Below are positions 29,579-37,420 of a stretch of DNA of 42,643 nt, in pieces. Source of the DNA: Erysipelothrix sp. GTDB taxonomy: Bacteria > Bacillota_I > Bacilli_A > Erysipelotrichales > Erysipelotrichaceae. The translations under genes were made by a program, and so were the position numbers. Every line of letters begins with the position of its first letter. The stretch's first letter is position 1. The notes under the pieces are model-generated. The model worked only from the letters and a program-made list of their open reading frames with translations. It ran no database searches and was not told the origin of the DNA. Location: assembly GCA_012841625.1 (NCBI GenBank), contig DUUI01000031.1, positions 1 through 42,643 of the forward strand, given 5' to 3'.

Positions 29579-31063
29579 CTATTTTAACACAGACACTAGT
29601 CCATTTTTATCTAAGTTTAAAACTTTATCACAAACTTCTTTTAGATACTTTCGATCATGGGACACTGAAATGATGCATCCATTAAATTCTTTGAGCGCTT
29701 TTCGTATTTCAGGATTGGACAATGGACTAAAATTACGAGTTGGCTCATCTAAGACTAGGACGTCATTTTTATCATAGACCATCTTCAAGAATAAGATTTT
29801 AGCTTGTTGTCCGCCTGATAAATTTCCGATTGGACTTTCCATTTCTTGGTGTGTAAATTTCATGGCTCCTAGAAACTTTCGGATGAGTGTTTTGTCTTGA
29901 TATGGATGTATAAATGATACTGCATCCAAGTTCATATCCAAGGTTTCTTGGTAGTTTTGTGGCATATAGCCGACAGAATCACTGATGATATTGTCTTTAA
30001 TAATTCTTAGGAGCGTGCTTTTTCCTGAGCCATTTTGTCCAATGATACCAATCTTTGTTGGGCCTTTGATTAACAGTTCAATGTCGTTGCTTAGAACTTT
30101 ATTTCCAATGGTTAACTTGTCTAGTTTTAAGTCTAAGAGTGTTTTACCTTGTGGAACATTAACTGATGCTTCAAACTTAGCTATGATACTTTCTTCTTGG
30201 TCTGGGATTTCGAGGAAGTCTTCTTTTTCTCTTTCAAATCGTTTACCTGTTGAAATTACTGACCTCATTTTCTTTTTAAGTAGTCTGCCTGTTGATGGGT
30301 CTTGTCGTGTAATAGTTGATTGAGCGTGATGAACTTTTTGAAGAATTTGAGTGTATTTTTCCATCTTTTCTTTGTAATCTTCTCGTTGTTTACTGGCAAT
30401 CATCATATTACGATCGTACAGTTCTTGTCGTTTTAAGACATAGGATTTGTAGTCAAGTTTATGGATACTGTGTTTTGGTTTTGTTTTCTTGATGAGTTGT
30501 TCTATGTGAATAATACCGTTGGCACAGTTTTCTAAAAGAACTTCATCGTGTGAGACAAACAGAATTCCTCCTTCAAAAGAATTGATGAATGATTCTAACC
30601 ATTCTAAGGTTTCAATGTCTAAGTCATTGCTGGGTTCATCGAGTAGTAGAAAGTCTGGATCTTTTAAGAGTAGTTTGATGATTTGTAGCTTGATTTTTTC
30701 TCCGCCTGATAATGAGTTTAGGGGGCGGTTATAATCCATGATGTCAATCTTAAATTCATTAAAGTATTTGATAAATTCATAGTCTTGATAGTTTTTAAAA
30801 TAGGTTTGAATACTTTGTTCTTGGTTTTCTAAGAATTGTGGTAGGTAGCCAACTATGTGGCTGGTTGTGATGTCGCCTGTGACAATTAAGTAGTCATCGA
30901 CCGCTTCTTTATTTATGATTGTTTTGAGCAGACTGCTTTTGCCGTTACCTTCTTCTGAGATGAGGGCTATTTTATCGCCTTTATTTAGGGCGAATGAAAA
31001 GTCTTGTAGTAATATTTGGTTGGTGCCTCTTTTAATGAGGTTTAGATTATTTATTTGTAGCAT
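29579..31063 (-). CDS. ABC-F family ATPase (ribosome-associated)
   Basis: 494 aa from the ATG at 31063, chosen because GGAGG lies 7 bases upstream and the protein then starts MLQINNLNLI. Two ABC domains without membrane segments: the first has P-loop EEGNGKSS (with S36 where glycine is usual), signature LSGGEKIKL and LLLDEPSNDLD; the second has GQNGSGKST, LSGGQQAKI and LVLDEPTRNF. The linker (about 195-270) is helical and charged, as in ABC-F proteins that act in the ribosomal E site. It may give drug protection. A leader peptide and hairpins precede it. Confidence 0.92.
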   Translation of the reverse strand: MLQINNLNLIKRGTNQILLQDFSFALNKGDKIALISEEGNGKSSLLKTIINKEAVDDYLIVTGDITTSHIVGYLPQFLENQEQSIQTYFKNYQDYEFIKYFNEFKIDIMDYNRPLNSLSGGEKIKLQIIKLLLKDPDFLLLDEPSNDLDIETLEWLESFINSFEGGILFVSHDEVLLENCANGIIHIEQLIKKTKPKHSIHKLDYKSYVLKRQELYDRNMMIASKQREDYKEKMEKYTQILQKVHHAQSTITRQDPSTGRLLKKKMRSVISTGKRFEREKEDFLEIPDQEESIIAKFEASVNVPQGKTLLDLKLDKLTIGNKVLSNDIELLIKGPTKIGIIGQNGSGKSTLLRIIKDNIISDSVGYMPQNYQETLDMNLDAVSFIHPYQDKTLIRKFLGAMKFTHQEMESPIGNLSGGQQAKILFLKMVYDKNDVLVLDEPTRNFSPLSNPEIRKALKEFNGCIISVSHDRKYLKEVCDKVLNLDKNGLVSVLK

Positions 31064-31080
31064 ATATTTTCCTCCATTAT

Positions 31081-31148
31081 AAAAAAAGTTCTTGCCATCC
31101 ATAACAAAAACAAAGTGAGAAAATTGTTTGCTAGTTAAGATGGACTGT
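31081..31148 (-). promoter_or_regulatory. Attenuator region between leader ORF and ABC-F gene
   Basis: Minus strand: ACAGTCCATCTT (31137-31148) can pair with the leader's start region (31172-31183; 10 of 12 positions pair). Alternatively, its CCATC can pair with GATGG (31095-31099), 7 bases before a run of seven Ts at 31081-31087. This gives two mutually exclusive structures, one terminator-like. The stems are short and the model is an inference. Confidence 0.5.
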
Positions 31149-31180
31149 TATCTAGTAGTACTATTTACTGAACTGTTCAT
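31148..31180 (-). CDS. Leader peptide upstream of ABC-F gene
   Basis: A 10-codon ORF encoding MNSSVNSTTR with a TAA stop. It has a near-ideal SD (GGAGGTG, 6 bases before ATG), better placed than in many full genes here. It is followed by alternative hairpins and a T-run before the ABC-F start. This is the layout of attenuation leaders of drug-resistance ABC-F and Erm genes, where a drug-stalled ribosome allows read-through. Too short for family evidence. Confidence 0.65.
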   Translation of the reverse strand: MNSSVNSTTR

Positions 31181-31204
31181 CTTGCACCTCCGCTTGTTAA
31201 GCAT

Positions 31205-31210
31205 ATTATA
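31205..31210 (-). promoter_or_regulatory. -10 box of the ABC-F operon
   Basis: Minus-strand TATAAT with a weak upstream element. Transcription would begin near 31198, just before the leader ORF's SD. Confidence 0.55.
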
Positions 31211-31250
31211 CCTTAACTTATGATAAAATAGAACAAAGGAAAATGATATT

Positions 31251-32192
31251 ATGGAAATTCAACCGCAGAAGTTTCAACAATTAGCTTTAGCTATTAAGAA
31301 TAATATTAACCAGGTTATTGTTGGGAAGAGTGAGGCTATTAATCAATTGATTATCGCGTTGAGTAGTAATGGTCATGTATTGATTGAGGATGTGCCTGGA
31401 ATTGGTAAAACGACATTGGTGTCTGCTTTGGCCAGGAGTCTTGATTTAAGTTTTAAGCGGATTCAGTTTACGCCTGATTTAATGCCAAGTGATATCACTG
31501 GTTTTAATTACTATAATCCTCAGATAGGTGAGTTCATTTTCCAGGAGGGTTTAATTATGAGCCACTTAGTGTTGGCGGATGAGATTAATAGAACGTCTCC
31601 TAAAACCCAGTCTGCTTTACTTGAAGTGATGCAGGAGGGCCAGGTTTCGATTGATGGTCAGACGATGGTTTTGCCTGTGCCGTTTATGGTTTTGGCGACT
31701 CAGAATCCGATTGAGAATGTTGGAACTTATCCTTTGCCTGAGGCTCAACTAGATCGGTTCATGCTTCGTTTACATCTTAATTATCCGTCTGCCCAGGAAG
31801 AATTATCGATTTTAGATATTGAGGATGCAGGCCTTGAGCTTAATAAACTTGAGCCGATTGCGACCAAGAATGATGTGATGTGGATGAGGCGTCAAGTATC
31901 TTTGGTTTATGTTGATGAGAAGGTTAAGAAATATATTGTTGATTTTATGAATGCGACGCGTAATCATCCCGATTTAGTGATTGGAGCTTCGCCTAGGGCG
32001 GCTCAGTCTTTGTTGAAGGCGAGTAAGGCTCAAGCGCTTATTTCTGGTCGTGATTATGTCATTCCGGATGATGTGATGCGTTTAATTCCTAGTTTGTTGG
32101 GGCATCGTTTAAATATTAAACCAGAGAAGAAAATTCAGGCACATTCAGTTAAACAAGTCTTAGATGATTTAATAAAAAACGTTAAAGTATGA
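31251..32192 (+). CDS. MoxR-family AAA+ ATPase
   Basis: 313 aa. Walker A DVPGIGKTT (47-55), Walker B VLADEINR, sensor region ATQNPIE, and the C-terminal lid with GASPRAAQSLLKASKA. MoxR proteins act as chaperone-like ATPases, usually encoded beside DUF58 and TgpA-like transglutaminase genes, exactly as here. The 3' end overlaps the DUF58 gene by 4 bases (ATGA). Divergent from the ABC-F operon; -10 candidates are TATGAT (31219) or TAAAAT (31224). Confidence 0.93.
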   Translation: MEIQPQKFQQLALAIKNNINQVIVGKSEAINQLIIALSSNGHVLIEDVPGIGKTTLVSALARSLDLSFKRIQFTPDLMPSDITGFNYYNPQIGEFIFQEGLIMSHLVLADEINRTSPKTQSALLEVMQEGQVSIDGQTMVLPVPFMVLATQNPIENVGTYPLPEAQLDRFMLRLHLNYPSAQEELSILDIEDAGLELNKLEPIATKNDVMWMRRQVSLVYVDEKVKKYIVDFMNATRNHPDLVIGASPRAAQSLLKASKAQALISGRDYVIPDDVMRLIPSLLGHRLNIKPEKKIQAHSVKQVLDDLIKNVKV

Positions 32193-33253
32193 TTACTCTT
32201 CGGTTTCTGATGTGGCTAGTGATGCTTATCCTAGCGATTATAACGGCCCATTTTAAACTTAGACTTTTTCCGCATGTACTTATTATCTTTTTACTGGCAA
32301 TTCCCATTGTTAGTTTTATTTTCTTACATTTCTTTAAGAAGAAATTAAAAGTATCGATTAACCCAAAGACAAGAATGATTGATAAAGAAGAGATGGGTGA
32401 GTGGGTTTTAACGATTTATAACAATTCTAAAACACAGCCAGCGATGACTCAAATCAAACAAGAGAATGAGAGGATGATGAATCTGTTCACGAATCCTTAT
32501 GAATCTTTAAATCTAAGTTTGACTAAAAAGAGTGAACATATTGGGGTGTTGAGTCCGCCTTTGTTTAGTTTGAAGGTTTTGGATTCATTTCGCTTGATGA
32601 AGAGTAATTATAAACATATTGTGACTGATTCAATTATTGTTTTGCCTCGATTAGAGAGTCCCCTTTTAAACTTAAAGATTACTGATCAATTATTAGTAAG
32701 AGCACAGTCAGCATTGATGACTTCGTTGTTAAGGCTTGAGGATTTAGAGATGGTTCGTCCGATGGAGCCTGGGGATTCGATGAAGCGGATGCATTGGAAA
32801 TTGTCGGCGCGGTTGGGGGATTGGTTTGTTCGGACTGAGGAGAGTGGTCCTCAGCCTAAGATTGAATTGATTGTTTATCCAAACAAGGGTTCGTCTGATT
32901 TGGATCATCGTGATGATTTTTTAGAGGTCGTGGTGAGTCAGATTGCTTATTTCTTGAATAAGAAATTATCACTTGTGTTTATGGGAACAGATTATACGGA
33001 CATCACTCAGATAAATCAAGCTCGTTTAAGTTTTGCTCTGATTGAGATTGATCATTCGATTGAATTGAGACCGGAGTCTGATCAATCGGTTGTGCTTGTT
33101 TTTATTGAGAGTTTGTCTGAACAAATTATTTCGCAGCTTATCTTATTAAGGAATGAGCCTATTATTTACTTATTTAATAAAAATGAAGATCCAGCTCTTT
33201 TAGAGCTTGCCACTTATAACAATTTACTAATTATACAAGATGAAGAAATTTAA
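32189..33253 (+). CDS. DUF58 domain protein
   Basis: 354 aa. Two N-terminal transmembrane helices (about 5-22 and 28-47) are followed by a domain with the DUF58 core around MEPGDSMKRMHWKLSARLGD, where RxxxPGD...IHWK is the family pattern, and a vWA-like fold at the C-terminal half. Function not known, but constantly linked with MoxR and transglutaminase genes. Overlaps tgpA by 14 bases. Confidence 0.9.
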   Translation: MITLRFLMWLVMLILAIITAHFKLRLFPHVLIIFLLAIPIVSFIFLHFFKKKLKVSINPKTRMIDKEEMGEWVLTIYNNSKTQPAMTQIKQENERMMNLFTNPYESLNLSLTKKSEHIGVLSPPLFSLKVLDSFRLMKSNYKHIVTDSIIVLPRLESPLLNLKITDQLLVRAQSALMTSLLRLEDLEMVRPMEPGDSMKRMHWKLSARLGDWFVRTEESGPQPKIELIVYPNKGSSDLDHRDDFLEVVVSQIAYFLNKKLSLVFMGTDYTDITQINQARLSFALIEIDHSIELRPESDQSVVLVFIESLSEQIISQLILLRNEPIIYLFNKNEDPALLELATYNNLLIIQDEEI

Positions 33254-35495
33254 ACTCCCTTTAAAATTACTAGCTGCTATTGCGTTTAGTTATTCCTTAT
33301 CAGTGATTGTGTCGCAGTTGACACTATCACCTTTTGCGCTTGGTGATGTAGCTTTTCTTATAATTATGAGTTTGTTTTGGATTGGTTTGTTTGAACTGGT
33401 GGACCACTTTCCTAAACACACACTTATTGTTTTATTGGTGCTGTTGGTTTTTGGTTTTATTTTTAGAGATGCTGTGATTGATTGGTTGTATAGTGATTTG
33501 GCTAATGAAATTGGTAGTTCAGTTCGTTGGGCTTTGATGCTGCCTGAGTTTAAATTTGAAATGCCTGAGATTTATATGATTGTGTATGTTGCTGTTTTAT
33601 CTCTATTTTCAGTTTTTATTATTTGGTTTAATCCTTTGAAATTATTGGCATCTGTTGTATTGGTTTTACCTTTGTTTTTTATTGATGACTTAACGACATT
33701 TAATTGGTTTGTACCTTTGATTATTGGTTTGGGTGCGGTGCTTTTCTTTTATAATGATCATGACTACTTACTACCTAATACGCCTTTGTTGTTAACGATT
33801 TTGGTAGTGGTGGGTGTCTTGGGGGCAGTGGTTCAGCCGCGCACTTTCTTTTATCGACCTTTGAATCATTATATTAATCGCGACCAGTTGGGAAATTCCT
33901 TTGGGCAGTTTAATTTAAGACAGGTTGGTTATGATACTGGGTCGACTCAAATTGGGGGGCCGGTGACTATTAATGATGATCCGTTTATGGTGGTGAGTGG
34001 TCCGCCGATGTCTTTTTATTTAAGAGGTAATGCGTTTAGTGAGTTTGAGGATGAAACTTGGTTAGCTCAGTCGAATAAGGAGCGTTTCTTGTTTAATAAT
34101 CAGCTTCCGTCTAGAAGACAGAGAGAGGCTTTTTATATTAATTTGAGTGTTCCTGAGGATATGGTTGTTGACGAGCTTAATTATCTAGCTATGGATAATT
34201 ATTTTGAGTCTTATGTTGAGCCAGTTGTGGCGCCTGTTAGGTCACTGTTTGTGAGTGGGAAGCCGTTTAGTATAATTGTGTCGGATGATGTTGATGTGTT
34301 TTTTGATTTGGATGGGATGATTACTTCTGAGCCGACCAATAGTGCCCCGTATCGGATGATTTCGACGATTGAGCCTGTGTCTAATAATACATTTTCTAAC
34401 TTGATACTGACTGATTCTACTTATCGTCTTCCTAGAGTTGAGGCTGGTTATGAGTTTAGGGATAGTGGGACCTTGAGTGCTGATGATGAACTTTTTACTT
34501 TGGTGTATGAACAGTTTGATAATAATCCGTCGATTGAGAATCTGGCGTTGATTGTTGATCATTTTAAGAGTACTTATGATTATGAGTTAGAGGTTGAGTC
34601 ACCACGAAATTATAGGATTAATAATCCTTCGTTTAGTAATACACTTCGTACTTTCTTTGAGGATAAGGAGGGTTATTGTGTTTACTTTGGGAGTGCTTTA
34701 GCTCTTTTACTTCAGGATGTTGGGGTAAAGGCTAGGTATGTTGAGGGCTTTGTTGTTGAGAGTTCTCAATCGGATGATATTACTTCAATAGATCAGCGTG
34801 TTGTTAGAAATAATCATGCGCATGCATGGACTGAGGTTCTTATTCCTCAACTTGGTTGGGTGATTGTTGATGCGACTCCTTCTGCACATATTTCTGATTT
34901 AGTTGAGCCTGCTCCTGACGTGTCTAACCCAGATGATTTTGAGGAGCCTGATTTACCTGATGAGCCTGAGATCGATGAGCCTGAGATCGATGAGCCTGAA
35001 GAGGTTATTGAGCCTGAGGTGGAAGAGCCTATTGTTGAGGACCCTGAGTCGCCTGAAGAGGAATCAAGTTTTATTAACTCACTGTTGATTGTTGCTGTGA
35101 TTTTAGGGTTAATTATCTTTATTCAACAGCGTCGTTTCAATAATCGTCATGATCCAGATTATTTAGCTAAGCGTTTTAGTGAGAATGAAAAACAGACTAT
35201 TATAGAAATCTATAAAGACTTACAGAAGATTTATGGGTTGAATCATCAATATCGTCTTAATACAAATTCTGTTTCTCAGAGTATTTACCAGATAACTAAG
35301 GCTCATAATATCCTTGATAATAAGCAAATGAGGTTTGCCATTCTGGCGATTAATGATGCGCTTTATAGTGATAAGCCGTCTCATCCATTATCGATTAATG
35401 CTTTGACACAGCTTTATTTTAGAGTTGAGAAGGCATCGTCTGTGCAGAGTAATTCGGTGAAGTATTTCTTGTATCGAGTGTTGTTTAATATTTAA
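33240..35495 (+). CDS. TgpA-like transmembrane transglutaminase-family protein
   Basis: 751 aa. About six N-terminal membrane helices (about 8-205) precede an extracytoplasmic region with a transglutaminase core: C480 in EGYCVYFG, H528 in HAHAWTEV and D544 in VIVDATPS, so the triad is complete. After it comes an acidic Pro/Glu-rich linker (about 560-612), one membrane helix (about 615-632) and a DUF4129-like cytoplasmic tail. With MoxR and DUF58 it probably acts on envelope proteins. No good SD is visible, so translation may be coupled to the DUF58 gene. Confidence 0.9.
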   Translation: MKKFKLPLKLLAAIAFSYSLSVIVSQLTLSPFALGDVAFLIIMSLFWIGLFELVDHFPKHTLIVLLVLLVFGFIFRDAVIDWLYSDLANEIGSSVRWALMLPEFKFEMPEIYMIVYVAVLSLFSVFIIWFNPLKLLASVVLVLPLFFIDDLTTFNWFVPLIIGLGAVLFFYNDHDYLLPNTPLLLTILVVVGVLGAVVQPRTFFYRPLNHYINRDQLGNSFGQFNLRQVGYDTGSTQIGGPVTINDDPFMVVSGPPMSFYLRGNAFSEFEDETWLAQSNKERFLFNNQLPSRRQREAFYINLSVPEDMVVDELNYLAMDNYFESYVEPVVAPVRSLFVSGKPFSIIVSDDVDVFFDLDGMITSEPTNSAPYRMISTIEPVSNNTFSNLILTDSTYRLPRVEAGYEFRDSGTLSADDELFTLVYEQFDNNPSIENLALIVDHFKSTYDYELEVESPRNYRINNPSFSNTLRTFFEDKEGYCVYFGSALALLLQDVGVKARYVEGFVVESSQSDDITSIDQRVVRNNHAHAWTEVLIPQLGWVIVDATPSAHISDLVEPAPDVSNPDDFEEPDLPDEPEIDEPEIDEPEEVIEPEVEEPIVEDPESPEEESSFINSLLIVAVILGLIIFIQQRRFNNRHDPDYLAKRFSENEKQTIIEIYKDLQKIYGLNHQYRLNTNSVSQSIYQITKAHNILDNKQMRFAILAINDALYSDKPSHPLSINALTQLYFRVEKASSVQSNSVKYFLYRVLFNI
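34962..35000 (+). repeat. 15-bp tandem repeat in the tgpA-like linker
   Basis: GAGCCTGAGATCGAT occurs twice perfectly (34962-34976, 34977-34991) and starts a third time, encoding EPEID EPEID EPE. It keeps the reading frame and lengthens the acidic linker. Confidence 0.9.
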
Positions 35496-35502
35496 GTCAT
35501 AA

Positions 35503-35532
35503 AAAAAACATCAAACTTAATTGATGTTTTTT
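35503..35532. terminator. Bidirectional terminator, tgpA / FMN lipoprotein
   Basis: 12-bp stem AAAAAACATCAA/TTGATGTTTTTT with loop ACTTAA between convergent genes, with A and T runs on both sides. Confidence 0.85.
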
Positions 35533-35548
35533 GTTAATGATTTGTTAT

Positions 35549-35896
35549 TTACTCAGCTTTTGATAGAGCGTCTTCGACAGCTTCCATAATTCCGTTGGAA
35601 GTTGCGGTGGCTCCGGAAGTAATATCTACTTCAGCACTATTGCTTTCAACGATTCTAGCAGGTACTTCTTCTAAAGCAAGTGGTACTTGTTCAATATCGT
35701 TAACAGACTCGTTGTGATCTTTCACTTCAACGTTTGTTATCGTACCTTCTTCATCTAAAGTAACTTCAACTGTAATTTCGCCGCCGAAACCTTGACCTAC
35801 ACCTTCGTATGTGCCAGCTTTTGAGCCAGGTTCTCCGGTATCAGATGAACATGCTACAAGTAAAATAGTTACTAAGATTAATAATAATTTTTTCAT
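35549..35896 (-). CDS. FMN-binding domain lipoprotein
   Basis: 115 aa. Start at 35896 because GGAGG lies 6 bases before this ATG; upstream in-frame codons run through the SD. Signal peptide with lipobox LVAC (C16), then a single FMN-binding domain (PF04205 type) ending in SGATATS (94-100). In this family FMN is attached covalently to the last Thr of SGAT (T97 here) by ApbE-type transferase. Probably an extracytoplasmic electron carrier. Neither apbE nor a membrane redox partner is in this window. Confidence 0.88.
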   Translation of the reverse strand: MKKLLLILVTILLVACSSDTGEPGSKAGTYEGVGQGFGGEITVEVTLDEEGTITNVEVKDHNESVNDIEQVPLALEEVPARIVESNSAEVDITSGATATSNGIMEAVEDALSKAE

Positions 35897-35984
35897 AAGG
35901 TCCTCCTTGTTCAAATATTATACCAAAATTAAATATGGAAGTGAATTAAGATTTTTAGTTAACAATAGGTGGCTTATGGTTGAT

Positions 35985-36015
35985 TAAAAAAAGGAACGTA
36001 TTTTGCGTTCCTTTT
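35985..36015 (-). terminator. Terminator of the CHAP hydrolase gene
   Basis: Stem AAAAGGAACG/CGTTCCTTTT (10 bp, 7-base loop) followed on the minus strand by As-to-Ts giving a T-run of seven; also symmetrical enough to work on the plus strand. Confidence 0.8.
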
Positions 36016-36021
36016 GTGTTT

Positions 36022-37149
36022 TTAATAAATGAACATTGCTCCAGAAGTGGACATTGTGCGGCGTTGGAAGCCCCATGCTTGCCATCCAATTCCCATTTCA
36101 GAGATTGTTACTGTGCCATCGCCGTGAACTGCTTCTACGTATGCTACGTGGTTTTGTCCTGGCCATGTCATGATTGATCCAACTGTTGGTGTTGAGCCTG
36201 TTGCCATGCCGGCACCTTGTGCTCTTCCTAACCAGTTAATAGCGTCTCCCCAGCCATGTGGTACATATCGTTGGGTTGCGACCCACCATGTACACCATCC
36301 TGGTGAATAACTATTGTATACAGGGTTTGGATCATAGGTTGATGATGTTGTGCTTGCGACTGGTGCTGGTGGTACATAATAGTAATCTTCAACACGGTCT
36401 AGTTTTGCATTTAGTTCTGAGTATAAATTTGTTAATTCAACTTGATAGTCAGAGTCTAAATCTTTTGCGTCGTATACGCGGTATAACATATCTTCAACTT
36501 CTGATACGCTTGTATCTTCTAATAGTGTGTTTATTAAGTTTTGTGCATCGACCACTAAGACTGAGTATTCAGCATTGCGTTCTCTGCGGGCGACAACTTC
36601 TGGATCTTCACTAATAATTACAGTGATGTCTTTTGTTGTTGTATTGTCAGATGAGTCCGTTGCTTGAACTTGAACCGCATACTCACCAGGAGTTGAGCGA
36701 TCAACGTCTCCTACTAGAACTACTTCTACTTCGCCGTCGACTTCATCGATTGCGACATAGTCTGATTCAATTACAAATTCTGATTCAAAGGATAAGACTT
36801 GTTCATCGTCTCCTTCGATTACTGGTCCATAGATATCTACTACTCGAACAATCTTACTTAGCTTAATTGTTTCTTGACCTTTAGTTGCTACGTAGACTAC
36901 TAACTGTGGTCCTACTTCTGATGTATCAATAATCGAGTAGTCGATTGAGTCAAATGTTCCTGATACAACATAGTTCATAGGATCTACATTGTCGTCTTGT
37001 TTTACTCTAATATCAGCACTAGTTAAAACTAATTCGACTTTTTCTGGTTCTACTGGGTCAATTGCTTGAACATCCTGAGTTGGTATTACCCATCCACCAG
37101 TCGATATCATAACTGCTAGTAAAAGCAGAATGAGTTTGTGTGTTTTCAT
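36022..37149 (-). CDS. Secreted CHAP-domain peptidoglycan hydrolase
   Basis: 375 aa. Signal peptide 1-29 (cut near VQA|ID). Two Ig-like segments follow: about 35-110 and about 110-185, the latter with DGEVEVVLVGDVDRSTPGEYAVQVQATDSSDN in the style of bacterial Ig-like/HYR domains. Next is a helical segment (about 190-260), a low-complexity linker, and a C-terminal CHAP domain (about 282-375) with C286 (GWCTWWVA), H334 (QNHVAYVE) and E351 (ISEMG). CHAP enzymes are amidases or endopeptidases cutting wall peptides. Its own promoter is at 37188-37215. Confidence 0.9.
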   Translation of the reverse strand: MKTHKLILLLLAVMISTGGWVIPTQDVQAIDPVEPEKVELVLTSADIRVKQDDNVDPMNYVVSGTFDSIDYSIIDTSEVGPQLVVYVATKGQETIKLSKIVRVVDIYGPVIEGDDEQVLSFESEFVIESDYVAIDEVDGEVEVVLVGDVDRSTPGEYAVQVQATDSSDNTTTKDITVIISEDPEVVARRERNAEYSVLVVDAQNLINTLLEDTSVSEVEDMLYRVYDAKDLDSDYQVELTNLYSELNAKLDRVEDYYYVPPAPVASTTSSTYDPNPVYNSYSPGWCTWWVATQRYVPHGWGDAINWLGRAQGAGMATGSTPTVGSIMTWPGQNHVAYVEAVHGDGTVTISEMGIGWQAWGFQRRTMSTSGAMFIY

Positions 37150-37187
37150 ATAAACCTCGTACTTTCAATTCTTACGAATACATAGTG

Positions 37188-37215
37188 ATTATACTAAGTT
37201 ACAAAATTAATTCAA
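37188..37215 (-). promoter_or_regulatory. Promoter of the CHAP hydrolase gene
   Basis: Minus-strand TTGAAT (37210-37215) and TATAAT (37188-37193) with 16-base spacing. A CTTTCGAAAG palindrome (37216-37225) lies just upstream of the -35. Confidence 0.65.
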
Positions 37216-37363
37216 CTTTCGAAAGAGTCAAACCCACAACTTCACACATTCTTAACACATTCTTCCTTATAATCCATAGTTTTTAATTTACAAACTGTAT
37301 CGGTCCAAAATTTCACACAAAGTTAAATGACAATTTAGTCACTTTTTGTTAGTTTACATTGTT

Positions 37364-37392
37364 TCTACATGTGTACTATTTTGAGGTATAAT
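37364..37392 (+). promoter_or_regulatory. Promoter of murF-ddl-alr
   Basis: TCTACA (37364-37369) and TATAAT (37387-37392) with 17-base spacing. The SD AGAGGA precedes the ATG at 37421. About 150 bases separate it from the divergent CHAP promoter. Confidence 0.65.
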
Positions 37393-37420
37393 ACTTATAG
37401 AAAAGAGAAAAGAGGACAAA

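Noticed and set aside
31064-31102. 13-residue N-terminal extension of the ABC-F protein (start at 31102)
   Set aside because: The extension is the attenuator region read in frame; the ATG at 31063 has a GGAGG SD and starts like the family.
33240-35495. Long open frames opposite the tgpA-like, CHAP and murF genes
   Set aside because: They are antisense shadows caused by codon bias and repeats (Leu/Arg-rich or Glu-rich), with no SD or family motifs.
35897-35914. Longer start for the FMN lipoprotein
   Set aside because: The extra six codons contain the SD itself and precede a perfect lipoprotein signal peptide.
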